A program made the position numbers and the translations under genes. A stretch of 64,000 nucleotides of DNA, from positions 72,534,393-72,598,392 of the forward strand of contig CM077594.1 of assembly GCA_039654915.1 (NCBI GenBank), in the 5' to 3' direction. The stretch's first letter is position 1, and each line of letters begins with the position of its first letter. This document shows, in pieces, positions 46,245 through 58,455 of the stretch. The DNA is from Aquilaria yunnanensis. Taxonomy: Eukaryota; Streptophyta; Magnoliopsida; Malvales; Thymelaeaceae. Under the pieces are notes generated by a model that did no database searches, was not told the DNA's origin, and saw only the letters and a list, made by a program, of their open reading frames with translations.

Positions 46245-47119
46245 TGATAGCCAAAGTCTATCGCCTCTATCTGGCTGAACTCCCTGCCACAAGAATGGCC
46301 AGAAGAAACTGGCGCTACCCGAGAAAAGGTGAGACCATACACCTCGGGAGATAGCCGAAGAGCTCAGAGCCCGGCACGCCAGGAAACTTGAGGATACTAC
46401 TAGCCCCCCCAAGGTTGTGAATAGATCGCCTTCGGAAAAGAGGCACCAGCTATTGCGGGCCGAATATAATCTCCCCGAAGGCGGAACTCCCTGAAGCTGG
46501 GATCCCCTCAACTAAGGGCGTGTTTCCCGAAGAGGCACCGTTCGTACCAAAGGACGACCTCGCCCAGGGATCTCGGGAGTACGGTAGGAGCATTTAAGGA
46601 AACATTTAAGGAAGCCTCTGACACGTCCTTTCACAGACGTCATAAAGCTGCCCCAATAGGCGCTCTGACACGCTAACGCCATCAAAATCACATCATGGCC
46701 CATCTCAGCACAAGGCTCAAGGCAACCTGCTACCAGCTATCTGTCCCCTACGCCCAGAAACTCAGGGAACATCCGACCGAACACGTGTCGCGATCTGAAC
46801 GGGCTAGGCACTCCTATAAATACCAGGAAATAAATACTTGGCAGGAGGTTGGTTGGCAAAACGTCTGACTCCCAGACCCTGAGAAAATCACCAGGCGAGA
46901 CTCTTCAGCCCTGTGTGCCATTTCCTCTGCCTTTCTCAGCCACCACTGACTTGGGCGTCGGAGGCTCCACCCCCGGAAACACATCCGGGGACCTCCTAAC
47001 CCTTTATTTCTGGACTTTCAGGCACACTCCCAAGGGCAGACCATCCTCCGGGCGTTCTTCCTCCCAGGAGTCTCTCCACCAGTCACCATGACTCTAAACG
47101 ATGAGGCCCCCGGCCATCA
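46245..47119 (+). repeat. 5' LTR of Tat B
   Basis: 875 bp, TGAT...ATCA; TATA box tataaata at 46815-46822; the gag ATG at 47088 is 32 nt from the LTR end. Matches 56537-57411 with few differences. Confidence 0.95.
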
Positions 47120-48800
47120 TTTGGCACTGTCTGTGGGAACCCGCTCTAAGATCGCCGTCGTTGAAACTCGGCGTTCTAAGGACAAGGGACTTCCGAGGTC
47201 CCCGTCCGCGCTTGAGACACAAACGGCTGCTGAGCAAACACTCCCAGGGACTTCTGCGTCTGAGGAAGACCGCCCTCTAGTAATCACTATGAGCTTTATG
47301 AGGGAGTTTCAGCGTTCGGTCGTGGCTGAAATGACACAGCAGATCGACCAAAGGTGGTCACAGCAGACACAGGCCCAAAGACCTCCCTCACCTGCACGCC
47401 CTCGGGAGAAAAGTCAGAGGTCCACTCATCGCAGTTCGGGAAGCGGAGATCCGCGCGAAGAATCGTCCACAGAGAATACGGCCCTCGGGAAACGGCCTGT
47501 AGGGCAGAAGAGGTCTAAGCGACCGAGGGTCTTGCAGCAAAGAAGTTCGCTGCTTAAGGCGAGGTCGATGTCCCCTCAGCGCCGAACTCGGACCCTGAAG
47601 AGGCGCCGACGGTCTCCCTTCCCTGAAGAAGGGCCTAGTGCCACAGTGCTTATGGAGAGGATATTAGCACGGCTGGAATGGGTGGAGAAACAAATGGCCA
47701 GAAAACCCGTTTGGGCCAGACTTTCGGGAACATTCTACGAAGATGACTCCCCATTCATTCAGGCCGTTGTTGAGGCATCCATGCCAGGTGACTTCAGAGT
47801 ACCTCGGTTGGAGATTTATGATGGCCGTACTGATCCACAGGCCCATCTGACGAAGTACAGACGCAGCATGATAATGCACAGTGCTGATGACGCTACCATG
47901 TGCAAGTGCTTCGAAGTCACCCTCACAGGGCCAGCAACTGCATGGTACAATTCATTGCCTTCAGGGACCATCACTGAGTTCCAGGAGTTGTCCACGGCCT
48001 TCATGCAGCAGTTCATCGGCAGTCGACCTACTGCGAAGATGCCTGTCCAGATGTTCGACATAGAGCAGAGGAATGGAGAAACCATCCGCGACTATGTCGA
48101 AAGATTCAACAGGGAAGCTCTGAGCGTCCCAGACTTTCGGCCCGAAATCCGCATTCTTGCCATGATACGGGGCCTTCGGCGAGACTCACAGCTGTTCTAC
48201 GAGTTCTCAAAAGACCCCCCGGAGACCCTCGGAGAATTTTACCGAAGGGTGGAACAGCACATGACCGCCGAGGAGCTAAGAATGGCTGGGCCGAAGTCCG
48301 ATCACCACCGCGCCGAAGGGTCCAATCAACAAGCTCGGCATCCGACCGAACAGGCAGGATGACCTCGGAGGATGCATGGAAGGAAGCCCCAAAGTTTCAC
48401 ACCACTGAGCACTACACGGACCAACATCCTCATGGTGCTGGAAAGGCAAGGGACGCAGATTCGGCGGCCAAGGGCCATGACCGCCGACAATAAGAAGAAT
48501 GCAAAGAAGTTCTGCCAATTTCATCGCGACCATGGTCATGACACCGAAGACTGCTTCCAGCTGAAGAAGTACATAGAGTCGCTGATAAAGCAGGGCCAAC
48601 TTCGGAAATACCTGCGGATGCCATCCCCGAAAGGCAGAAAAGTGGAGGAAGAAAGGGCCGAAGATGAGGACTATGACTCCGACAGGCGGAGAAACTGAAT
48701 TCCAAAAAGGCGCCCTCCACCTCAGTCAGGGGTTATCCAAACAATCACAACGGGGCTCCCACCCTCGGAAAGAAAGCGGAAGGCCAGAGAAATTGCAGTC
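47088..48800 (+). pseudogene. Tat B gag
   Basis: Starts at ATG 47088 inside the LTR and reads through the primer site (HHLALSVGT). Capsid motifs as in A (FIGSRPTAKMPVQMF, FYEFSKDPPETLGEFY) and knuckle CQFHRDHGHDTEDC at about 48510-48560. Stops TGA at 48360-48362 and 48696-48698 each replace a CGA seen in A. The frame runs straight into protease with no shift, so gag and pol are made as one polyprotein in the ancestral copy. Confidence 0.9.
47122..47138 (+). other. Primer-binding site of Tat B
   Basis: tggcactgtctgtggga, two bases after the LTR; two bases differ from the site in A and G. Confidence 0.85.
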
Positions 48801-51800
48801 ACGGAATATCAAAATCCAGCAAATAAGCTGGCCCACAAAGATGGATCCACCATCGTCTTTCCCCACGACGATCCATTGCTGATCATGGTGAGGATAGGGA
48901 ACTGGGACGTCAAAAGGGTGCTACTTGCTGACGGATCAAATGCGGACGTCCTATTCTCGCACTTACTGCCGAGCTTGGGCATCTCCAGCAGCGAGCTTAA
49001 GCCAGTCACCTCGCCCACCTTCGGGGTCGGACCATCCGAACTGCCCGTTCTCGAATGAATCGACCTCCCACTAATGATGAAAGGGACTTCGGTAGATGGA
49101 GCAGCTGAGTTGTACGCCTCCACAATGGTGAGGTTCATCGTCATGGACGTCCCATCCTCGTACAATGCCATCCTTGGGAGGCAGACACAGGGAAACTTGC
49201 ACATTCGCCCTGATGTGAAGTACTTGACTGTCACATTCGCCACCAAGGATGGAGATGCAGAGATCTTCATAGACCAGGCCGAGGTAAGAAAGGTGTTTCT
49301 GAAAGCACGAAAGGCTCCGGCGAGCAACTTCGCACAAACAATGGAGGCAAAGGCGCCAGAAAAAGGCAACGAAGAAGATCTCGCAAAAGCGGAAATGGAA
49401 ACAGCAGAACTTATCCCAGGACAATCTACCCGAATAGGGAAGAGCTTGGCCGAAGGTGAAAAGGAAAACCTTGTATCCTTTCTGCTAAAAAATAAAGATC
49501 TGTTTGCCTACTCGCCGAAAGATATGCCAGGAGTAAACCCTGGCATAGTACAGCATAGCCTCAAAGTAAGCCTGAAAGCAAAACCTGTCCGGCAAAAGAA
49601 ACGAAGCATCTCAGCTCACAAGAGCAACTTTGTGAAAACCGAGGTCCAACGCCTGTTGGACGCTGAAGTCATCAGGGAAGTGAAATACCCCGAATGGTTA
49701 AGCAACATGGTGATTGCCACAAAAGAAGGCAGCAGCAAACTTCGGATGTGCATCGACTTCAGAAACTTGAACGATGCTTGCCCGAAAGACTCATACCCTC
49801 TTCCGCCAATAGACCAACTGGTAGACTCAACTGCCGAATACGGGCTCCTAAGTTTCCTAGACGCCTTCAGCGGCTACCATCAAATAAGGATGGACCCCGA
49901 AGATGAAGAAAAAACCGCCTTCATCACCGAGGGAGGAACATACTGCTATGTCAGGATGCCCTTCGGGCTAAAAAATGCAGGAGCCACCTACCAAAGGTTG
50001 ATGAACAAGGTCTTTAAAGAGCAAATGGGGAGAAACATGGAGGTGTATGTTGATGATATGATAGTCAAGAGCAAGCTGCCTAGCTATCACGTCACAGATC
50101 TAGAGGAAACCTTCCAAAAGCTCAGAGCCTTCGGGATTCGGCTCAATCCTGAAAAGTGCATCTTCGGGGTAACCTCGGGAAAATTCTTTGGGTACATGGT
50201 ATCCGAAAGAGGCATTGATGCTAACCCCGAGAAGATTAAGGCGCTGCTTGAGTTCTGAACTCCTGCCACAGTCAAAGACGTGCAGAGGCTCACAGGAAGA
50301 ATAACCTCTCTAAGCAGATTTATTTCCAGGTACGGAGATAGGTGTCGACCTTTCTTCAAAGTCCTCACAAAGGCAGCAAAAATGGAAGGTAACCTCGGAA
50401 AGAATGATCACCCTTGGGGTGAAGATTGCCAAAAGGCCTGGGAAGAACTCAAAGTCTACCTGGCTAGCCTGCCGACTCTGCGACAACCTCGGGAGAGAGA
50501 GCCCCTCGTTTTGTACCTCGCCATCATGGAGAAAGCTGTAAGCTCGATCCTCGTGAAAGAAGAAGGGCCAAAGCAATGGCCAGTCTATTACGTCAGCAAA
50601 TCCCTGCATGGTGCCGAAATCAGGTACCCTCTGCTTCAAAAAGCTATATACGCCTTGGTGCTTGCAGGGAGAAGGCTGCGACCATACTATCAGGCTCACC
50701 CCATCATTGTCCGAAGTAGTCTACCACTACGGGATGTTATGAAGAAAGTTGATCATTCGGGAAGGCTCTCCAAGTGATGCATAGAGCTTGGCGAACACGA
50801 AATCATATATGAGCCTCGGAAGGCCATAAAAGCTCAAGCACTGGCAGATTTTATCGCCGAAATACCCACCACTAAGGAAAACCATTTGGATCCGAACGGA
50901 GGTGAGCCAGAGTGGACCTTGCATGTTGACGGAGCCTCGGGATCCGAACACCAGAGAGCTGGAGTAATTATCAGAGGACCCAAAGGCCTAGAGGTAAAGA
51001 AGGCTATCAAGTTCAGCTTCAGCGTCACTAACGATGTGGCAGAGTATGAAGCCCTCATGGCGGGATTACGCTTGGCCAGAAGGATTGGCGTGAGAAACTT
51101 AAAGGCTCACAGTGATTCCCAACTGGTAGTTCGGCAGACGGTAGGAGATTGTGGGGCGAAGGACCCAATCTTGGCAAAATCCCACGAGCTGGTAGCAAAA
51201 CTCATTCAAGAGTTTGACGCCGTACGGATCGAAAGTGTACCTCGGCGGAATAACACTGACGCAGATTGCTTGGCGAAGTCAAAAATATACACCGAGGTGC
51301 TAGATCACCCGAGCATCTCAGTGCTAAGCATAGCGACCTCGGGAAAAGGTTGGAAAGATCCCATAAAAAGATACCTCGCAAAAAATGTGTTCCCCGAAGA
51401 CCCCGGCGACGCTGCAAGACTGCGAAGACGCTCCGGCCGATTCTTCCTGATTGGCGAAGAGTTGTACCGACAGGGATATGCAAACCCGCTGCAAAGATGC
51501 GTGGATGAAGAGGATACTGAAATGGTCCTTGAAGTGGTCCACGAAGGCATGTGTGGTTCACATATTGGAGCTGATGCCCTTGCGGCGGTGATACTTCGCG
51601 AAGGATACTTCTGGCATACCCTGAGAAAGGATGCAAGGCAGTTCGTCGGAAAATGCGGTAGTTACCAGAAACACGGGAACATCCAGAGGGCACCCTCGGA
51701 AATGATAACTTCGGCTGACTACCCCTGGCCCTTCGCAGTCTGGGGTATAGACCTTGTTGGGCCACTCCCCTCAGCCCCCGGAGGCGTGAAATTCTGCGTG

Positions 51801-52586
51801 GTAGCAGTGGACTATTTCTCCAAATGGGTCGAGGCAGAACCCCTAGCAACTATCTCGGCAAAAGAAGTGCAAAAGTTTGTATGGAAGAACATAGTATGTA
51901 GATTCGGCATACCGAGGGTACTAGTGGCTAATAATGGATCCCAATTCATAGACAAAGGATTCCAGGAATTTATCAGCAACCTCAGAATAAAGATGCACTT
52001 CGCCCCAGTAGCTCACCCCCAAAGCAATGGGCAGGTGGAAGTATCTAACAGGACCATAAAAGATGGCCTGAAAAAGAGACTGGGGGAAGCAAAAGGGAAA
52101 TGGCCAGGAGAACTCCAAAGCGTATTATGGAGTTACCGAACGACACCGCAAAAAGCCACAGGAGAGAGTCCCTTCTCACTCGTCTTCGGAACAGAGGCCA
52201 TCATCCCTATCGAGATAGTTAGACCATCAGTACGGGTGCAAGTATTTGATGAAGGTGGAAATGACCTCGGCCTAAGAACGAAGCTTGACCTCATCGGCGA
52301 ACATAGAGAAATAGTTGAGCTGAGAAGAAAAGCTTTCCAGCAAAGGGTGGCCGCGGCCATAAATTTGCGAGCTAGGCCAAAGGAAATCAAAAAAGGGGAC
52401 CTCGTTCTCCGAAAGGCTGACTTTGCGCCCCGAAGGCCATGCCACGGAGTACTTCGCGCAAACTGGGAAGGACCTTATCTGGTCCTCGCCGAAGTACGAA
52501 AAGGCGTGTACAAACTTGGCGATGCCGAAGGCGTAGAATTGAAAAACACTTGGCACTCAGATGCCTTGAGAAAATTCTACGCCTAA
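48801..52586 (+). pseudogene. Tat B pol polyprotein
   Basis: Same domain order as A: protease, RT (YVDD intact at about 50046-50057), RNaseH, extra RNaseH (VDGASG, AEYEAL, SDSQLVV), integrase. Stops TGA at 49056-49058, 50256-50258 and 50775-50777. Other damage: the protease triad reads ADGS instead of DDGS; one integrase zinc-ligand Cys is Tyr (51663-51665); the second integrase catalytic Asp is Asn (51930-51932). It keeps the full C-terminus lost in A and ends at TAA 52584-52586. Confidence 0.92.
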
Positions 52587-53329
52587 GCTTGAGCGAAGGA
52601 ATCATGCTGTACGAAAAATATTCTAAGTACAGAAGTGCCTTGAGAAAATTTCTTAAGTACAGAATTGTACAGAATTTCGCAAAGATGCTCGCCACAAGCG
52701 CAGATATGACTTTCCGAAGTCCCTTGAGCCATCACGCTCGGGAAAGATGGGAAAATCTCTCAGCGGTACTCGCCGTAATAAGCGCAGATATGACTTTCCG
52801 AAGTCCCTTGAGCCATCACGCTCGGGAAAGATGGGAAAATCTCTCAGCGGTACTCGCCGAAATAAGCGCAGAGACAGTTTTCCAAAGTCCCTTGAGCCAT
52901 CACACTCGGGAAAAATGGAAAACAAAAAATCTCGCAAAAGGTTTCTTAAGTCTCTTGAGCGAACATGCTCGGGACAAGGGGAAATGAAAAATTTCGACTA
53001 AGGGGTTTCCAAAGTCCCTCAAGCGGACGTGTTCGGGACAAAATGGAAATGCAAAATCTGCAAAAAGACTTGGTCAAATTTTTCAGACTTTCCAAAAAGC
53101 CTCTTGAGCGAACAGGCTCGGCCAATGGAATGATTTTTCACACTTAGTCAAGTTTCTTTGATCGCAGGTTTTCCGAAGTCTCTTGAGCAAATGTGTTCGG
53201 GGCAATGGGAATAAAGAAACTTGCAAAAGCACTTAGCCAAAAAAGATCTTCATTTACAAGAAAGCTAGCTTACAAAGAAGAAGTGGCCGAAGAAGGAACA
53301 CCAAAACGAAGAAGAAAAAAGGAAAAGGC
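52587..53329. repeat. Tandem-repeat spacer of Tat B
   Basis: 84-bp units starting gcgcagat near 52699, 52783 and 52867, then diverged copies with the ttccgaagtc..cttgagc core to about 53200. Same place and unit as in A. Confidence 0.85.
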
Positions 53330-55766
53330 CTAAGGATTCTCGGCGTCCCGGGAGCCACCAGCCTCTGTGCCCTTTTCCACCACCTTCGGCGCCGGGATAG
53401 TGGAAGGCAGGTTCAGATGCTCGATCTTGGACCAGGACCACCGAGGCCCCTCGGGAATGTTGAGAGCTTCCAAAAAAGAGAGGTCCAGACTTGGGAACCT
53501 CTCAAGGACTTGGTGTCGAGCAAGGCAGAATCCGTCTTGGAAGGTGACCTTGGTCATTTGGTCGGATTTGTCCTTCTCAACCTCAAGGTCCTCGAGCTCG
53601 TCCTTCAAATCTGCAACCTCCTTCTTCAGCGCCTTCACCCTCTTCTTCGCGTCAGGCTCCTTCTTCAAAGACTGAACCTCAGCTTCAAGAGCCTTTTTCT
53701 CGCTCACCACCGACCGAATCAGATTGTCAGAATCTGACTTATCTTTGAGAAGATCTTGGCTGGCGGCGAGCATCCCCGCCATTTGGTCGCCGAGGTCAGC
53801 AATCTTCAGATAGGGGTTCTTCTCAAGATCTTCCTTCTCTTTCCGGAACTCCTCCCGAAGGGCAGCAACTTCTTTCTTCGCAGCATCTAACAGCTGCTGG
53901 TTCTTGGCGATCAATGCCGAGCGCGTGTCCTTAGCTTTCTTTAAGGTCTCCAAGGCCGAAGCTCGGAACGCCGCATGCCTGGCCACCCAAACTCGGAGAC
54001 TGCCGGCGTACCCCAGCAGCTGCAAAAAGATGAACGCAAGGTCAGTAAGAGCCAGGCACTAAGGAAAAAATTGAAGGGAAAAAGGTGTGAAGAACATACC
54101 TGAGCAGCATGCTCGGTGACTTTTGCGGCGAGGGTGTCATCGTCCGGATGGGCCGCCGCGATGGCCTTGAAGGAGGCCTCATTAAGCACCCCCTTCGAAA
54201 TCTGCTTCACCATTTCAGGACAGTCCTCGGAGTACAAGTTCATGTCCTCCCTGAAGGTCCAGAAAGGCTCCTTGGGTATCTTCCCTTGCGGGACTTTGGC
54301 ATCACGAAGGGCGTGCGCCTTCGCGTGTTCGGCCGCCCAGTTCGGGGTAAGTAACTCCCCTGCATGGCGAAAATGAGAAGCGGGTCAGAGACAAAGGACA
54401 ATTCAGAAAAACAAAAAGGGCCATACTTGTTCTAAAAACAACAGACCTGGCGGCACTTCGAACACGGCGTCCTCGGAATCCTGAGACTCCTCGGTCTAAA
54501 TCTCCTTGCCGTTCCTCTTGCGCCGCTCCTCGGCAGAAGGGGCCTCTTCCACGACCTCCAGAAGGACCTGCGACGCCGAAGGGCTCTGGGGAGTGACGTT
54601 GGCGGAAGGAACATCGGCAGCGGCAGGGACTTCGGCAGGTGCCTCGGACACCGGAATCTCGGCTGTCCCAGGCTCCTCGGCAGCCTCCTCGGAAACTTCC
54701 TCCAGAGTAACCTGGGCAGTTTTCTTTGCCCGTTTCGCCGAAGGCCCAGTGCCAATAGACTTCCACCTTCGGGAAGCCGCCTTCTTTGTCTGATCGCCCT
54801 TCTCCACCTGGCCCGAGAAAAGGGACTTGTAAAATGCAGCAGTCCCGTCGCCCATCTCTGAAAAAGAAAAAAGACATTAGCGTAAGTCCGAGGGAAAAAC
54901 AACACGGAAGTAGAAGATAACTCACTTTCGACAAGCGTTTCGAAAGAAATTTCCTCCTTAAGAAGATTGACCAACCAGGAATCCTTCCCGGCGATGGCAG
55001 GAGCTGGCATCTCAAGGTCGGTCTCGTGCTCCTTAACCACCTTTAACTCCCGGAGGACCTCTTCGGTCATCAGCCTCCAGTTGATAGGGAAGGGGTAGAG
55101 AGAGCGCGGCGTGACCTCGGGAGCCCAGTCAGAGACGGCACGGATGCGGCCGTCGAAGTCCGCGAAAGTGGAAGCCAACTCTGGAGTCAGCAACAACCTC
55201 GGATCAACTACGTCCACATCTAACCTTCCCTGAGCCCATTTGGTCGGAACATACGACCAGGCCTCCTCCATCTTCAGGAAGAAGAATTTCTGTTGCCACC
55301 CCCGCCAGCTGTCCTTGGTGGCGAAGGTGAACATGAATTTTTTGCTCCCGGATCCCCGAGGTAGCATAAAATAGAAGCCACCCTTCGGGACCACAAAGAG
55401 CTTGTAGTACTGCATGAAGAGTATAAAATGGGGCTTTATCCCGAAGACGCCACACATACAGAGGAAGGCGTTAAAATAGTAGAACGAGTTCAGGGGAAGC
55501 TGGTTCAAAGCAATGCCATGAAATTGGCAGAACTCGTAAACCATCTTCGGGGGAGGATACCGAAGTCCGGCCTTCAGCTAGGCTCGGAAAATGGTAACCT
55601 CGTTACTATGGTTTGAAAAAGCATAATGGCTAGAGCGAGGCAGCCTAGTAACGGTATAAGAGGGAAGAAAGAACTTTTTCTTCCACCTCTCTAATTTTGC
55701 AGGGGTGGTGCAACAAGGATGGGCTAAAAGAGGCTGCCAACTCTCTGGGATAGGCATTTTCGACAT
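53330..55766 (-). pseudogene. Antisense four-exon gene of Tat B (best copy)
   Basis: ATG at 55766. Exons 54926-55766 (841 nt), 54447-54857 (411), 54100-54359 (260), 53330-54019 (690). Introns of 68, 87 and 80 nt, all GT...AG on the minus strand (first donor gtgagt, third gtatgt), phases 1, 1, 0. The exons sum to 2202 nt, 733 codons plus stop, with one in-frame TAG at 54496-54498 in exon 2. Exon 1 encodes a conserved globular domain (about residues 10-230) of the 'putative gypsy type transposon' kind; exon 2 has basic patches (SAKRAKK) and an Ala/Glu/Pro stretch; exon 4 encodes a ~150-residue coiled coil. It lies between pol and the 3' LTR, opposite to gag-pol. Role unknown. Confidence 0.9.
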
Positions 55767-56017
55767 GAAAACGAGTTCGGAAAAGGCAAGAAAACAGTTT
55801 CCGGAAAAAACTCAAAAGAACAGAGGAATCAAAACACTCTGGAAAACAAAAACCCACCAAAAGATTTGACAAAGTCTGAGGACGCCGTCGTGAAAGTTGG
55901 CTGAAAAAAGCTCTGATTAAGGTAGGTCCGCCACAGAAAGCAAGAAAGTATGAAAACAGGGGCAAAGCAGAGGAAAGAGCAGAAGTAAAAGCAAATGGGA
56001 CTTATGATGGAATGGGC

Positions 56018-56025
56018 TATTTATA
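56018..56025 (-). promoter_or_regulatory. TATA box of the Tat B antisense gene
   Basis: tataaata on the minus strand, about 252 nt upstream of the ATG at 55766. Confidence 0.72.
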
Positions 56026-56295
56026 GGCCAAAGGTTGGTAACCGAAACGTCATCATAAGTACCCTTTCGGAGGCGAACCGTCGCCGTAACTGCCCTCTGC
56101 ACCTGAAAAGGCGCGCCCTCTGTAACCGACGCGACTCTCCTCCAAAGGCAAAGCGCCATGTGTCAGCCGCCGCGCCAAAACAGGGGACACGTCTTCTGAC
56201 ATCCCTAAAAAGCTGGGATGCGTCACTTAGACTGACACGCTTGGCCAGCAGACACGACGTTACACAGACCTGCAAGAAGAAAAAGTAGGTTACCT

Positions 56296-56460
56296 CGGGG
56301 ACACCAAGAGACAGGCTATGGCCAAACAGCCCATGACCTTCGGGCAAGAGGTGTATCTTCGACACAGGCTCCGCCTCGAAGACACCAAAGAACAGGCCAA
56401 GGCCGAACAGCCCATGACCTTTGGGCAAGAGGTGGATCCTCGGAACAGGTTGAGCTTCCT
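56296..56460. repeat. 81-bp tandem duplication upstream of the antisense promoter of B
   Basis: caccaagagacaggc at 56302 and caccaaagaacaggcc at 56383, period 81 bp as in A. Confidence 0.8.
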
Positions 56461-56523
56461 AAGAGACTCCCAAGAACAACCTCGGAAAGAGATGCAAAAT
56501 CGAAGTCTTCACTTCGGCTTTCC

Positions 56524-56536
56524 AAAGGGGGGCATG
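56524..56536 (+). other. Polypurine tract of Tat B
   Basis: aaagggggg then catg, directly before the 3' LTR at 56537. Confidence 0.88.
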
Positions 56537-57411
56537 TGATAGCCAAAGTCTATCGCCTCTATCTGGCTGAACTCCCTGCCACAAGAATGGCCAGAAGAAA
56601 CTGGCGCTACCCGAGAAAAGGTGAGACCATACACCTCGGGAGATAGCCGAAGAGCTCCGAGCCCGGCACGCCAGGAAACTTGAGGATACTACTAGCCCCC
56701 CCAAGGTTGTGAACAGATCGTCTTCGAAAAAGAGGCACCAGCTATTGCGGGCCGAATATAATCTCCCTGAAGGCGGAACTCCCTGAAGCTGTGATCTCCC
56801 GAACTAAGGGCGTGTTTCCCGAAGAGGCACCGTCCATACCAAAGGATGACCTCACCCAGGGACCTCGGGAGTACGGCAGGAGCATTTAAGGAAGCATTTA
56901 AGGAAGCCTCTAACATGTCCTTTCACAGACGTCATAAAACCGCCTCAATAGGCGCTCTAACACGCTGACGCCATCAAAATCACATCATGGCCCATCTCAG
57001 CACAAGGCTCAAGGCAACCTGCTACCAGCTATCTGTCCCCTACGCCTAGAAACTCAGGGAACATCCGACCGAACACGTGTCGCGATCTGAACGGGCTAGG
57101 CACTCCTATAAATACCAGGAAATAAATACTTGGCAGGAGGTTGGTTGGCAAAACGTCTGACTCCCAGACCCTGAGAAAATCACCAGGCGAGACTCTTCAG
57201 CCCTGTGTGCTATTTCCTCTGCCTTTCTCAGCCACCACTGACTTGGGCGTCGGAGGCTCCACCCACGGAAACACATCCGGGGACCTCCTAACCCTTTATT
57301 TCTGGACTTTCAGGCACACTCCCAAGGGCAGACCATCCTCCGGGCGTTCTTCCTCCCAGGAGTCTCTCCACCAGTCACCATGACTGTAAACGATGAGGCC
57401 CCCGGCCATCA
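56537..57411 (+). repeat. 3' LTR of Tat B
   Basis: 875 bp, TGAT...ATCA; TATA box at 57107-57114. Its gag start codons run into C sequence. Confidence 0.95.
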
Positions 57412-58455
57412 ACCGCGTCCCCTTCCTTCGTGCCGAAGGTGACCATTAGGTACTTCACATCTGGATGAATATGGAGATTTCCTTGTGTCTACCTTTCTAG
57501 GATGGCAACGTATGAAGAAAGGACATCTATGACAATGAACCTTGTCATTGTGGAGCCAAAGAGCTCTTCGTTGTTATGAATCGAAGTTCCATTTAGCATC
57601 AAGGGCAGGTCAATCCACCCGAGAACAGGGAGTTCGAAGGGACCTACACGGAGTGTAGGGGAAGTAACAGGTTTGAGATCACCCTTGGAGTTGCCCAAGT
57701 TTGGCAACATGAGGGAGAACAAAACGTCGACATTGGAACCATCATCAATGAGCACTCTTTTGACATCCCAACTCCCTATCTTTGCCATGATTAGGAGGGG
57801 ATCATCATGAGGGAACTTCACGGTAGACCCATCTTTCCGAACAAGGTTGTTCTCTGGGTTTCCGAACTCCATCATTGAGATTTCCCAGACTTTCCCTTTT
57901 CTCTCAGCTGAAGGTATCCCAATGTTGATTGTCTAGATTACTCTCACCAGAGGTGGTGGATGCTTTCTAGGACTTCAATTCTGATGTCGATCGAAATCGT
58001 AGTCCTCATTTCCCCTTTCCTTTCTTCTTCCCCTTTTTCTTTAGGGGATGACATTCATAGGTATCACCGTAGTTGGCCTTGTTTGATCAGAGATTCGATG
58101 TACTTTTTCAACTATAAGTAGTCCTCGGTATCATGAGCATCGTCACGGTGAAACTGGAAAAACTTCTTCGTGTTTTTCTTATTCTTCGAGGTCGTGGCCT
58201 TCGGACATTGGGTAGTAGTCCCTTGCCTTTCCATGGCCATCAGTATGTTTGTCTTTGTGGTATTCAGGGGTGTGAATGACATTAGCCTCTTCCATCTTTG
58301 TTTCCGAGGTCTGCCTCCACCCTCGGTAGGATACCAAGAGTGGTGACTCTGACCCTCGAAGTGATGGTGATCGGACTTTGTGCGCCTTATCCTCACTGCC
58401 TCAGCTATCATGTGTTGTTCATCCTTTCGGTAAAATTCTTCAAGGGTGTCCAAAG
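57412..58455 (-). pseudogene. Tat C protease and C-terminal gag
   Basis: Continues C left of the hAT insertion. 57489-57875 encodes protease (VLIDDGSNVDVLF, PFELPVLGWIDLPLML). 58112-58455 encodes the capsid end and knuckle region; the knuckle reads FQFHRDDAHDTEDY, with both Cys lost and HGH changed. The spacer between them (about 57880-58110) corresponds to the gag-protease linker of F. The hAT target copy gtccaaag is at 58448-58455. Confidence 0.82.

Larger units (their letters stand above)
46245..57411 (+). mobile_element. Complete Tat-lineage retrotransposon B
   Basis: 11,167 bp, flanked by a perfect duplication accgc (46240-46244 and 57412-57416), inserted in pol of C. Same subfamily and layout as A: LTRs of 875 bp each, primer site, gag-pol, tandem-repeat spacer, antisense gene, 81-bp duplication, polypurine tract. 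Gag-pol is one continuous frame of 1833 codons from 47088 to 52586 broken only by five in-frame stops, each a G:C-to-A:T change relative to A. The antisense gene is the least damaged in the window. Confidence 0.96.

Noticed and set aside
22269..57411. A and B as a segmental duplication
   Set aside because: They have different target duplications and lie in different host elements, so they are separate insertions.
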